Source: Gari tellinella | Taxonomy: Eukaryota; Mollusca; Bivalvia; Cardiida; Psammobiidae | Assembly: GCA_922989275.2 (NCBI GenBank) | Contig: OV277864.1 | Location: 43,523,550-43,587,549, forward strand | DNA: 64,000 bases | Direction of reading: 5' to 3' | Part shown: positions 54,358 through 64,000 of the stretch, piece after piece | Position numbering within the stretch: position 1 is the first letter of the stretch | Layout: each line of letters opens with the position of its first letter | Position numbers and translations under genes: made by a program | Notes under the pieces: model-generated | Seen by the model: the letters and a program-made list of their open reading frames with translations, nothing else | The model's database searches: none | Told to the model about the DNA's origin: nothing

Positions 54358-54423
54358 ACAAACAGTCCGGATCCAGATCAGACGCCGCGTAATGCGGCGT
54401 CTAATCAAGATCCGGACTGTTTG
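54358..54423. repeat. GACGCC hairpin
   Basis: CAAACAGTCCGGATCCAGATCAGACGCCGCG/TAATGCGGCGTCTAATCAAGATCCGGACTGTTTG. The arm base change TTTGG to TCCGG is matched on both sides, so the two arms change together. Confidence 0.85.
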
Positions 54424-54679
54424 GCATTTGGAAAAAGAACCTATACATGTACCGATTTTAGCTAATTCTCAATCCATGTCATGGTGTTCCGACTGCTCCC
54501 ATCCAAAGTATACACATTACTAACATTAGCATATAACATGTGCATCAGTACAACATAAAATACGATAATAGTTGAAACACGAGTTGCATATCTACGTTGA
54601 CATTTCGTGTCAATGTTTCTCTTATCAAAACGTCTAAAATGTTACACATTTTCCAGACGACGTCTGTATTTCTACAACA

Positions 54680-54832
54680 GGGTCCAATGTTATAAAGCGC
54701 TTCATAACCTTAGAGTCTGAGTGTGTTATCAAGCATTTGATTGGTCAGATTTGAGCCTAGGCTCAAATCTGACCAATCAAATGCTTCAGAACACACCCAG
54801 ACTCAGCTCAAACGCTTTATAACCTTAGACCC
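54680..54832. repeat. Foldback, GGTCCAATGTTATAAAGC family
   Basis: The outer arms are GGGTCCAATGTTATAAAGCGCTT and AAACGCTTTATAACCTTAGACCC. The inner palindrome TTTGATTGGTCAGATTTGAGCCTAGGCTCAAATCTGACCAATCAAA is perfect over 46 bases. Confidence 0.85.
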
Positions 54833-55185
54833 AGACGTTTTTACCGCTGTGATAAGGCATGTTAACCTTTTTTATGTTAGAAACAGGTACATGTATATCT
54901 ATTCTATATGTATGGAAAACATTGTAGACAATTATTTACATTAATCTAACCGTATTGTCACTGTTCAGGTCATGCTTATATAGAAGTTAAGGGAAGTGTC
55001 AAAACTAATGTCACAGAACATGTGGCCCAATCCCATCGTCTATATATATATATATGGAAAAAATACGGTCAAACTGTAAACAGTGTAGACTGTGATTTAG
55101 ATCTAAAGTTTCAGATATAGTTTTCTAAAAACAGTCATTACACCAACATCAACTGTTAGAAACAGGTATATCGAGATATATTCTA

Positions 55186-55442
55186 CAGTGGAGAATCTGT
55201 TATTCTTTCCCGTTTAAACGCAAACGTACGCAAACGTACGCAAACGCAAAGCACTACAACGTAGAAAAGAACAACTTTTGGACAATTCTGATGATTCTTG
55301 TTTATCTTGGTGGCAAACAGTTTGGAGCCAGATCAGACGCCGGGTTACCCGGCGTCTGATCTGGCTCCAAACTGTTTTTCACTGCAAATAATAGTTTTAG
55401 CGTAAACGCGTTTATTGGGAAAGAATAACAGATTCTCCACTG
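55186..55442. mobile_element. MITE, CAGTGGAGAATCTG termini, TA duplication, opposite orientation
   Basis: TA flanks CAGTGGAGAATCTGTTATTC and GAATAACAGATTCTCCACTG. The internal hairpin is CAAACAGTTTGGAGCCAGATCAGACGCCGGG/TTACCCGGCGTCTGATCTGGCTCCAAACTGTTT. It has an ACGCAAACGTACGCAAACGTACGCAAACG mini-repeat near the left end. Confidence 0.85.
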
Positions 55443-56040
55443 TATATACGGCGTCCTTGGCAAACAGTATATACACTTTAGATTGATTCAAAGTATTTGT
55501 TCATGTCATGTTTATACATGTCATGTTTATATGAAATGTAATGGGAAGGGTGAAGGTTCAAAACTAATGTTGAATTTGATAGAACGTGTCACGGGCCAAA
55601 TCCAATGGTTCGTGTATATATGGAAAATAAAATTATACACAGTGTAAACAGTTATTTATGTCCTTAACCAGTTCACTATCAATGACGCCAAAAGGCACAT
55701 TTTCAAACAGTTTGGATCCTACGCGGCGTCTGACTATGATCCAAAATGTTTGACACTCGTTTCGAAATTTCGACAGTCCTGCTGCTTGAACAATATTGCA
55801 GACAACAATATTGAAGCAGACGACAATATCGCGTGGAAGGGTTAATTGATTTTAACCATGAAATTGTTAAATTAACATCAACTGGTGATTAAAGTCCATT
55901 TGAAAGGTTTAGTATAGGAAGGGTTGAAATGATATTTACTTTGATAGATATCTATATGATATCATTGAGGAGCTTTACTAATGCTCAGAGATAACCCGGT
56001 GTGTAGGCCAATGGTTCGTGTTAACCCCTTTACTGTGTTA

Positions 56041-56232
56041 CAGTGGAGAATCTGTTATTCTTTCCCAATAAACGCGTTTACGCTAAAACTATTATTTGCA
56101 GTGCAAACAGTTTGCCACCAAGATAAACAAGAATTATCAGAATTGTCCAAAAGTTGTTCTTTTCTACGTTTTAATGCTTTGCGTTTGCGTACGTTTGCGT
56201 TTAAACGGGAAAGAATAACAGATTCCCCACTG
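56041..56232. mobile_element. MITE, CAGTGGAGAATCTG family, hairpin absent
   Basis: This copy is otherwise nearly identical to that at 57657-57902, and TA flanks both ends. The hairpin is missing: GTGCAAACAGTTTGCCACCAAG replaces about 75 bases. The loss takes one arm and the loop cleanly. Confidence 0.85.
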
Positions 56233-56271
56233 TACCCCATTTGCACTGACATTTGTAAACATTTAGAATGT

Positions 56272-56515
56272 GGGGCCCGTTTTATGAAATATCGTTCGAC
56301 AAAATCGGTCGTAAGTCAAAACTTTAAGATATATATAATTTCTGATTGTTCTATTATTCCTGTCTTTTGACATCTCTTTAGAGTCATCTTTTCAAGACAA
56401 TTCCAAAGAGATACCACAAGCCAGGATTAATTGGAGAAATGAATAAGTATTGATAATTTTATAATCTGACTTACGACCATTTTTGTCGTACGACGTTTCA
56501 TAAAACGGACCCCTG
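56272..56515. repeat. Foldback MITE, GGGGCCCGTTTTATGAAA termini
   Basis: The ends are GGGGCCCGTTTTATGAAATATCGTTCGAC and GTCGTACGACGTTTCATAAAACGGACCCC. The central hairpin CATCTCTTTAGAGTCATCTTTTCAAGACAATTCCAAAGAGAT is imperfect. It is followed by a half GACGCC hairpin (CGTCTGATCAGGATCCAAACGGTTTG, 56541-56566). Confidence 0.8.
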
Positions 56516-57656
56516 GCCCGACTTCGATTTAAATAAACAACGTCTGATCAGGATCCAAACGGTTTGACATTGCCAAAATAATGTCAAATGATTTGTTTAG
56601 TTCAGTTATGTTAATTTGTTTTACAAATGAAAGACGGTCGTTTCTGAAGCAGATTGTAATTTGGCGATGAAGAATGAAGAGGTTATCAATATATGTATAC
56701 AAGTACATGTACATGTAATAGGGAGGTCTACTGATAATGTCCACAATCAACTTTTAAACACATCACAGATTTATACAGGTGACACTGTTTACTCCACCCA
56801 CATGTGTCCGTCGAATGCTATGCCTCAGCAACATTATCATCATAATAACATCTTTTTCTACGATCAAACATCATATTTTGACTTACAATTCAATCTTTTG
56901 AAGAAAAAATAAAAATAATATACATGTATACATATACCTTGAGGTATATAGTATATTTTATAAAAATGGTTATACCTTGAGGTACCGTACATACATGTAT
57001 ACATGAACTATATAATAAACAAAAATGAGTTGTAAGCCAAAATATGGTGTTTGATCGTAGAAAAAGATGTTTAAATGATGATAGTGTTGTTTTTAGACAT
57101 AGCATGCGACTGTGTGGTTCATTGTTTGTTAAAACGTAGAATCAGATACTAGATATATGCGTTTACCCATATGCCATATTTAGTGAAGACGTTATTCTTT
57201 CCCGTTTTTAAAACGATATTAAACGTAATGCAAAAGAGCAGTTCAAATGGCAACTTTTTGAAAATGCCGAGGACTTTTTTTAACCTGATTGGCAAATAGT
57301 TTACAGTCGGATCGGAACCTGATCCAGCTCCAAACTGTGCACAGTAGACAAAAAATGTTTTAGCACGAAGTCCTATGTATTGTTTTGAGTTTATGCTCTT
57401 TAAGGTATTATTTCGTCTGCTACAATTTGAAGAAAAAAATGTTTTCACATTAGATATACATGGTCAGAGTGTCAAACAATTTGGATCCCGATGAGAAGCG
57501 GAGTCTGAACCCAAACGATTTGCATTATGTCAAAGGCCTATATAATAGGCTAGATCTAACGGTTTCGTCGTTCGCCTTCAAAAAGTTAATTTACTTGTGA
57601 CCTATTTTATCCTTTTATTTGTTAACCCGTTGTCTTGTAATCTGAGCTATGTGCTA

Positions 57657-57902
57657 CAGTGGAGAATCTGTTATTCTTTCCCAATAAACGCGTTTACGCT
57701 AAAACTATTATTTGCAGTGCAAACAGTTTGGAGCCAGATCAGACGCCGGGTAACCCGGCGTCTGATCAGGCTCCAAACTGTTTGCCACCAAGATAAACAA
57801 GAATTATCAGAATTGTCCAAAAGTTGTTCTTTTCTACGTTTTAGTGCTTTGCGTTTGCGTACGTTTGCGTTTAAACGGGAAAGAATAACAGATTCTCCAC
57901 TG
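57657..57902. mobile_element. MITE, CAGTGGAGAATCTG termini, TA duplication, full copy
   Basis: TA, then CAGTGGAGAATCTGTTATTC...GAATAACAGATTCTCCACTG, then TA. It has a perfect GACGCCGGGTAACCCGGCGTC hairpin tip. The element is highly similar to the copies at 7190 and 56041, which suggests recent activity. Confidence 0.88.
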
Positions 57903-58353
57903 TAACTTGTGCCAACAAATACCGACATTCATTGTGAAAGACAATCCTATGCAGACGACAATTTAGATACAAAATATCAAATATACATCTATACAAAATC
58001 TTAATACCGTTAGTTAGATAAATCTTCAAAAGAACATTGCTAACTTACTTGTGTTTGTTGAACATTAAATGGCGAAATTAAATATTGTCCTTGTGACGTT
58101 TTCCCTATATTGCCTTTGTGTACTAGATTCTTTTGCTACATGCCTATTCACATGAGGGTTGTTCAATGTGTACACACAACGCTAGTGTCGCTAGGCAAGA
58201 GCGGATCTACAATAAACCTTGATGAATTCACAGGTCTGCCATAACTTGACATAAAAAGTCCTAAGATTTCCAAATTTGCATTTTTCAAGTGCGATTTTAC
58301 GAATCGTACCTTTTCTCCATCGTCTGTTTCTAGTTTTGTTGAAACGTGGCTGC

Positions 58354-58891
58354 TTAAAGGGACTCGCAACCGGATGGTGTACTTGTCAAAATAAAATAAA
58401 ATACTCAAATAAAAGCAAATTTGTGGCATTATTTGGCTTCTGACATTAAAAATATATGATCAGTCCAAAAAAAGTCTCAAGAATCGTCACCGAATCTTAG
58501 TTTTTTTTAGATATTTTCCATCGTTTTTCTATAGCGTCAGCTGACGGTATAGTTGTTGTTGTTGCTTCTCTCCACGGGCTCAGACATAAACCCGAGCCGA
58601 ATATGTTTAAATCAATCGCTACCAGTAAAATACATTAATTCGCTACCATATAGATAGAGAGCCCCAGTAGCCGCGCGTGGTTAAGGCGTTTGACTTTGTT
58701 TTCATGTTTGTCTCCGCATGGAGGGTCACGGGGTCGAATCCCACCAGAGCTTCTTCCTTTTTTTTGAAATGCATTTTTCAACAGAATTTATTATCCAAAA
58801 CTAAATCTTATCCATTTATATAAGCATTTGACATATACATGTATTTACAAATTACTATTTTAATGCTAAATCCGGTTGCGAGCCTCTTTAA
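58354..58891. mobile_element. TTAA-flanked TIR element carrying a tRNA-like cassette (copy 2)
   Basis: It begins TTAAAGGGACTCGCAACCGG and ends CCGGTTGCGAGCCTCTTTAA. Flanking regions are nearly identical to copy 1 (6347-6892): AATAAAATACTCAAATAAAAGC, GTCCAAAAAAAGTCTCAAGAATCG and GTTGTTGTTGTTGCTTCTC. The tRNA-like cassette differs from that of copy 1. It has no coding capacity, so it must use a transposase supplied in trans, if it moves at all. Confidence 0.82.
58668..58752 (+). other. tRNA-like cassette (Ser-type)
   Basis: GTAGCCGCGCGTGGTTAAGGCG resembles the start of eukaryotic tRNA-Ser, with box A TGGTTAAGGCG (58678-58688). Box B-like GGGGTCGAATCCC is at 58730-58742. The roughly 40-base spacing leaves room for an extra arm. 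The anticodon stem TTTGACTTTGTTTTCATG and the acceptor ends pair poorly. Confidence 0.55.
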
Positions 58892-59019
58892 AGCAGGCTG
58901 AAAGTAAAGCAGAGTGCGCCTTAAGGTGCATTCTGCTTTACTTTCAGTCTGCTTTAAGCTACCATGTACTAGAAAAATATCCGAAGATTTAGGAAAAATC
59001 CAGAGAAATGGCAGCCCTG

Positions 59020-60746
59020 AATTCAGCAAAACAAAATTATCTCAAACAAACTTGCTCACAATTGCATTAAAAGCTTTAAGCTTAGCACTGTAGACAAGAT
59101 AACAAATGCAGTTTTCCGATTATGAGCAATCCCGTAATACATGGTACACGTAGAATTAAACATGCCTCGTATCTATCATTATATATAATAGAATACAAAC
59201 AAGTGTACATATTGTTTATGTTTAATATGAGGTAATGATGATATTTTATGCTTAAAGATATTTCCTCAGTCAATTGATGGACTACCACCCCATTCTGCTC
59301 GGTCGGTGTGAAAGTAACGGTTAAACAGTAGCAAAGCATGCACAGCCAATATCACAAATCTCAGGTTGTCTAGAGAGGCCCTTACATAATCACACTCAAT
59401 GGGATTTTCAATGGGTTTTACTAACCAAACTATCAATTATATGGTGCGGGCCTCACATGAAACACCTCAATGATTTACTGTAGTACAGGTAATCATAAGA
59501 ATAATGAGATTTGCAGGTAAATTGTCTGGCAATGCGTTATGACCAAAAGGTCACCAGGTGATATCTTTAAGTCTTTAATAAAAACAAAAGTTCTGTTCTG
59601 CTATAAAAGATAATAACAGTTCTGCTTTGTAGGATACTGGGACTCTTTTAATTAAAGATCTATATATAACAACAATTTAATGTTTTCTTAACCCATATCA
59701 AGCTAAATTGTCGTCTGTTTAAACAACCTCAAAATCAGTTGTTTTTTTATGTTTTAAAACTAAACCAAAAAGTTCAATGTGATGGCGAAACAATTTGGAT
59801 CTAGATAGACATTCGAAAAAGCTAGCGTTTCATACAAAACATACACATGTATCGATAATTAACAACAATATAACATAATCAGTAATAATAATAATATATG
59901 AACAGAACAGAACATGATATTTATTTCAACTAGTACATAAGCGTACCTCGTTGATGACTGGCGCAATTTCGAAACGAATATTACACAGTTTGGATCCTGA
60001 TCAGACGCCGCTTATCTAAACTATTTACAAACGCGCCTTTTGGCGTCATTGAAAGTGAAATGGTTAAGTAGCCACGTGCCTCGGATACCGAATGTATAGT
60101 CTATAGATGGAGTGGTCGTAATAGCGGGGTTTACTTAATAAAGCAGCTGAAAGTGAGAAGAATTAGTAAATTATGATATACCTCGCATACACCCCTATAT
60201 AAACAAGGAATGATGCAACTGTGTTTAAATCACAATTTTAAAACATGCACTCGCTACATGTGGTGCATGCAACTGTGGAATTCCATATACGACAGCAGTT
60301 GGCAGTTATCAGTTGGCTGTCGTATATGGATTTCCCTGTAACGGCTAAAATGTGACGTTACTGACGTAAATTTATGGCTTCGATAATTCGTGCACCAAGA
60401 AATGTAACACCGTTGCGTCAGTGAAAATTGTAGTTAAATTGAAATTTTCGAAGCGACATAATAAAGCCAAACCAGAGTTGTTTCGCGCAAAACAACACGG
60501 GTAGTCGTTGTGGTGCTGGTTATTAAATCACTCGGCCTACGGCCTCGTGATTGAATTACTACGCATTTCAATTACTCAACTCCTACCCTTGTTTTAGTGC
60601 ACGATAAAACACTGAGCAGTATGAATTTATTATTTCTTAAGCGAGGAAGTTGTGTGGCGTGTGGAAACCGCAAAACCACTCCAACAGCATCAAACAGAGG
60701 ACAGGACAATGTTTACACTACACATGAGATAATATATAAGTAGACC
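59020..60746. other. No gene; LINE tail and small palindromes
   Basis: At 59899-59945 GAACAGAACAGAACATGATATTTATT reads on the minus strand as a LINE 3' end with AATAAA and a TTCTG-type tail like that at 50.58 kb. A half GACGCC hairpin is at 59983-60015. Small palindromes are TCCATATACGACAGC/GCTGTCGTATATGGA (60281-60329) and AATCACTCGGCCTACGGCCTCGTGATT (60525-60551). Confidence 0.45.
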
Positions 60747-62543
60747 TGACTCTATGGAACGCCTAAGCTTGTCTCCTGTTGTCACATTTCCTCTTGTTTT
60801 AGAGACCTGTCATCTCAAAGACCATGCCATTATGTCGAAGCGCTGTGTTACCTTGTTTACAGCATGTTTTTTCATGTTAAACAGCTATGCTATTATGTTA
60901 AAAGTATTACCATCTTGTTAAAGAGCAATTAATGTGAACTTGTCTATATGATATGGTATCTTGTCAAATACGCGTGTTGTTATGTCAATGTACAATGTTG
61001 ACTTGTCCAAACTGCGTCTTATCATGTTCAACATCTATGTCATTATGTTACAAAGCAGTTTCGTATTGTCAAGGCGTATTGTTAACTTGTCTATATGATA
61101 TGTTAGCATGTCCAGTGCACGTGTTTTTATGTCAATATACAGTGTTGACTTGTCTAAATTATGTCTTATTATGTTGACAGTTGTTGATATGATAACATAA
61201 CTGATGAACATGATAAAGCAGAGTATTGACAAGTCAACACTATAGCTTGTAATATCAACACGTGTATTGAACATGCTAACATACTATAATAATAGACAAG
61301 TTCACCTGGCTCTTTGACAAGATGAGACTGCGTTGTAACATAATAACATAGGTATTGAACATAAGACATAATTTACACAAGTCAATGCAGATTATTTACA
61401 TAACAATACGTGCATTTAACATAATAGCATATTGTTTGGACAAGTTGACAAGATGAGACTATTTTTTAACATAATAACATAGGTGTTGAACATGATAAGA
61501 AAGAGTTTGGACAAGTCAACATTGTATATTGACATAACAACACATACATTGAACATGATAATATATCATATGAACAAGTTAACAATACACCCTGAAAAGA
61601 TGAAACTGCTTTGTAACATAATGACATAGATGATGAGCATGATAAGACACAGTTTGGACAAGTCAACATTGCACATTGACATAGCAACACGCGTATTTGA
61701 CAAGATAACATATTATATAGACAAGTTCACATTGCTCTTTAACAAGATGATACTTCTTTTTAACATAACAACATATGTGTTAAACATAATAACATAACAT
61801 TTAGACCAGCCAATACTATAGTTTGACATAACAACGGGTGTATTTATCATGATAACATGTCTTATAGACAAGATCACACTACATCTTGACAAGATGAAAC
61901 TGCTTTGTAACATAACATACTAGGTGTTTAACATAATAACATAACATTTAGACAAACCAATACTGTACTTTGACATAACAACACGTGCATTTAACATGAT
62001 AACATATCTTATAGACAATATCACACTACATATTGACAAGATGAAACTGCTTTGTAACATAACATCATATTCAATAGACATTAAAAGAAATTAATTACAC
62101 AAGTTCAAACGATACGTAGAAAAAATTACACACATTTTAAAAATAAAAGCATAACATTTCAACATAATGAGAAACAGTGTGGACAAGTCAAGTCACCGTA
62201 TTGACAAACGTACGCTAGACAAGATAACTTTACATATTAACATTATAACAATACGTTTGGATATAACAAGACGCTGTTTGGATAAGTCAACACCAAACAT
62301 TGGCAGAACAACACATGCATATAACATGATAACATATCATATCGACAAGTTCACATAGTTTTATTTTAACGAAATGAACCTACTTTTAACATAATACCAT
62401 AGCCGTCGACCTGGTCACCATAATAAGATAATCCTTAGACAAGTTCACACATCGCTTTGACATAATGACACAATACATTTGAACAAGTGGAGACAAGAAG
62501 AAATGTGACAATATGAGACAGCTATTGCGTTCCATATGACTCT
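60747..62543. mobile_element. Terminal-inverted-repeat element filled with 21-bp sub-repeats
   Basis: The left end (GACTCTATGGAACGCCTAAGCTTGTCTC...GTTGTCACATTTCCTCTTG) and the right end read on the other strand (GAGTCATATGGAACGCAATAGCTGTCTC...ATTGTCACATTTCTTCTTG) are inverted copies. Between them runs a quasi-tandem series of about 21-base units beginning (G/T/A)AACAT or GACAAG. Seven distinct types in fixed order make a higher unit of about 147 bp. Left of about 61185 the units are inverted; right of it they run forward for about eight higher units. It is not coding, and there are no CRISPR features. Exact ends and any target duplication are uncertain. Confidence 0.75.
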
Positions 62544-62549
62544 GTGCAA

Positions 62550-62776
62550 CCCTTTCCTCATAACCTGTGTCATAGTTTTGGAGACATGTGACCACTCAAA
62601 GCAGGCTGAAAGTAAAGCAGAATACGCCTTCAGCCTTCTTTAATCTATCATATGCTAGGATATATATAAAATGTTTCATATGGTGCATATTCATGACTGT
62701 ATACAATGAAACTGTTTACTTCAGTGGAGGATTAAACAAATAGCGTTAAATGTGCATTTTTGACGTAATGGGTTAA
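62550..62776. mobile_element. MITE, TTAACCCATTAC family, short hairpin
   Basis: It shows CCTTTCCTCATAACCTGTGTCATAG, the hairpin left arm AAAGCAGGCTGAAAGTAAAGCAGAATACGCC and only a short right arm TTCAGCCTTCTTTAA. The right end is TTTTTGACGTAATGGGTTAA. Confidence 0.7.
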
Positions 62777-62921
62777 TAACTTAATATGTAGATAAGTAGA
62801 TGAAACGACTATTATCATTGGTCGTAGAAGTACATGCATATGGCTAATAAGAACAATAACATGTTATAAGATATTGGCCCATGATAAGTATTAACCAATT
62901 TACCGCCACGCATGTACAATT

Positions 62922-62998
62922 CACAATACAATACAATACAATACAATACAATACAATACAATACAATACAATACAATACAATACAATGCAATACAATA
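62922..62998. repeat. AATAC pentanucleotide microsatellite at a LINE-type 3' end
   Basis: About fifteen copies of ACAAT/AATAC are present. Followed rightward, TATCTTTATTTCCTCCTCCATAGGAAGTGC reads on the minus strand as GCACTTCC...GGAAATAAAGATA. This means a poly(A)-type signal and then the repeat tail of a LINE or SINE inserted in minus orientation. The reading frame across it is an artefact. Confidence 0.85.
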
Positions 62999-63258
62999 TC
63001 TTTATTTCCTCCTCCATAGGAAGTGCAATGATTACAATCGATGTACATATACAGTATTAAACAATCAACAAGATATGTACATGTAGTCTGTTTACACGGA
63101 GTCTTGTTTAAATTGCCATATACATTATTTTAACTACATATTGATTTCGTATATTTTGACGTGTGAAGGCTATTATGAGTATCAGTTTGAACCCTAATCA
63201 GACACCGAGTTACACTGTGCCCCATCTTGACCAAACCTTTCCAAATGCCAGCTATATA

Positions 63259-63601
63259 CAGTGAAACCCCTCTAAACCGGACATGTGTGGGGACAACAAA
63301 AATGTCGGTTTACAGGGGTTTCCGGTTTAGAGGGTTTTAACTTGTTTCTAGTATGGAAGATAGCTAACCACTTAAAGCAGGTTGAAAGTAATTCTGCTTT
63401 ACTTTCAACCTGCTTTAAGCTATCATCTGCTAGAATGTACAAACTATTTTCTTCAGTGTAAGAAAAAACCAAAAGACGTAATAAGGCGTGTTGATGGTGT
63501 ATTGGGTAAAAATAAAAAGGATTGGAAACGGGACCAAAGCTTTTATCCGGTTAAGAGAGGATTCCGGTATTTATAGGTTCCGGTTAAGAGGGGTTTCACT
63601 G
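63259..63601. mobile_element. MITE, CAGTGAAACCCCTCTAAACCGG termini, TA duplication, with nested MITE
   Basis: TA flanks CAGTGAAACCCCTCTAAACCGG and CCGGTTAAGAGGGGTTTCACTG. From about 63333 to 63510 a copy of the TTAACCCATTAC family (hairpin TTGAAAGTAATTCTGCTTTACTTTCAA, shortened) is inserted. A free end of the same outer family is at 26653. Confidence 0.75.
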
Positions 63602-63690
63602 TAGTCGGAACTGACGTTCAATGGTTAAAGTTAGCGAAATTTCTAGATAAAACAGCATGAGAAAAGTACAAAGAACCGACCCTAAACCCC

Positions 63691-63842
63691 TGGGTCCAAG
63701 GTAATAAAAAGTTTGAGTGGAGTCTGAAATCGTTCTCGAGCATTTGATTGGTCAGATTTGAGCCTAGGCTCAAATCTCACCAATCAAATGCTTGAGAACG
63801 ACTATAGATTCCACTCAAACCCTAAATATAACCTTGGAACCA
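63691..63842. repeat. Foldback, GGGTCCAAGGTAATAAAAAG family
   Basis: The outer arms are GGGTCCAAGGTAATAAAAAG and TATAACCTTGGAACC. The inner palindrome GATTGGTCAGATTTGAGCCTAGGCTCAAATCTCACCAATC is nearly perfect and the same as at 54680-54832. Confidence 0.82.
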
Positions 63843-64000
63843 GGTCTGAACACATTTGAGACAATACAATTTGATTTTTTTACGTGTTTCTTTGTGTGTT
63901 TTTTTTTCTTAAACATATCATCTACACGCACATCTACATAGACACGTTGTCCTGTCAAACTTGACAATTACATCACGATGCGCTCAGAGAAAGATATGAG

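Larger units (their letters stand above)
58231..59019. mobile_element. TIR element, CAGGTCTGCCAT family, AATTCA duplication, split by a TTAA element
   Basis: The ends CAGGTCTGCCATAACTTGAC and GAGAAATGGCAGCCCTG match the element at 1594-1847. AATTCA is duplicated (58225-58230 and 59020-59025). Its hairpin (AGCAGGCTGAAAGTAAAGCAGAGTGCGCC/TTAAGGTGCATTCTGC...) is intact after the inserted element at 58354-58891. Confidence 0.82.

Noticed and set aside
57597..57928. Open frames on both strands, about 100 and 85 residues
   Set aside because: Both run through the CAGTGGAGAATCTG MITE and its palindrome; similar frames occur in every copy of the element.
60830..62480. CRISPR-like regular spacing of short repeats
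   Set aside because: The units are contiguous 21-base variants without unique spacers, the array changes orientation, and the context is eukaryotic; it is a satellite inside a foldback element.
62815..63048. Frame with repeated Leu/Tyr/Cys/Ile/Val
   Set aside because: It is translation of the AATAC microsatellite.

Overview
The window looks like a piece of an animal nuclear genome, most likely a mollusc and probably a bivalve. The signs are GT-AG introns, C2H2 zinc-finger exons with animal-type splice sites, LINE and short-LTR retroelements, a very dense population of nested MITE-like hairpin elements, and frequent GTACATGTA-type motifs. It is A+T-rich. There are no operons, no ribosome binding sites and nothing viral or prokaryotic. 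The species assignment is inference; no search was run.

Host genes: two paralogous multi-zinc-finger genes lie on the minus strand in the same orientation. Gene A (5153 to 1073, three coding exons seen) runs off the left edge. Gene B (51868 to 43627, four coding exons) is complete from ATG to stop and predicts 1149 residues. Both have the intron-phase order 1, 2, (0), a 298-nt third exon, an intron splitting a zinc finger after C-P-V-C-K, and a 3' splice site 5 nt upstream of the ATG. They are evidently an old duplicate pair about 46 kb apart. Gene A has gained a long Thr/Gln/His minisatellite-coded tract in exon 1. Gene B ends in an eight-cysteine cross-brace (PHD/FYVE/RING-like) module.

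Retroelements: a long non-LTR retrotransposon (about 29269-37969) carries ORF1 (coiled coil plus RRM-like) and ORF2 (endonuclease plus reverse transcriptase). ORF1 is split by a 1177-bp DNA element with a perfect 6-bp target duplication; removing the element restores the frame. ORF1 and ORF2 share one frame, divided by a single TAA. The LINE sits inside a tandem array of about 1.37-kb units (28068-41036). Decayed LINE pieces lie at 15.1-15.8 kb and 49.7-50.6 kb, with a possible one at 21.3 kb. A miniature LTR element (9461-13131) is interrupted by a 3.2-kb Ginger-like TIR element, and the LTR element itself sits in a TTAA-flanked element.

DNA elements: at least ten MITE or foldback families occur, most with a perfect central hairpin. 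Several share the same hairpin core inside unrelated termini, and several copies have lost the hairpin. Two TTAA-flanked elements carry tRNA-like cassettes of different types; a third, diverged copy keeps a box-B-like piece. Two satellite-like arrays are present: about 185-bp units with YY1-like GCCATCTTG motifs (16.0-17.8 kb), and 21-bp sub-repeats ordered in sevens inside a terminal-inverted-repeat element (60.75-62.54 kb). The rest is A+T-rich intergenic or intronic DNA with repeat debris.
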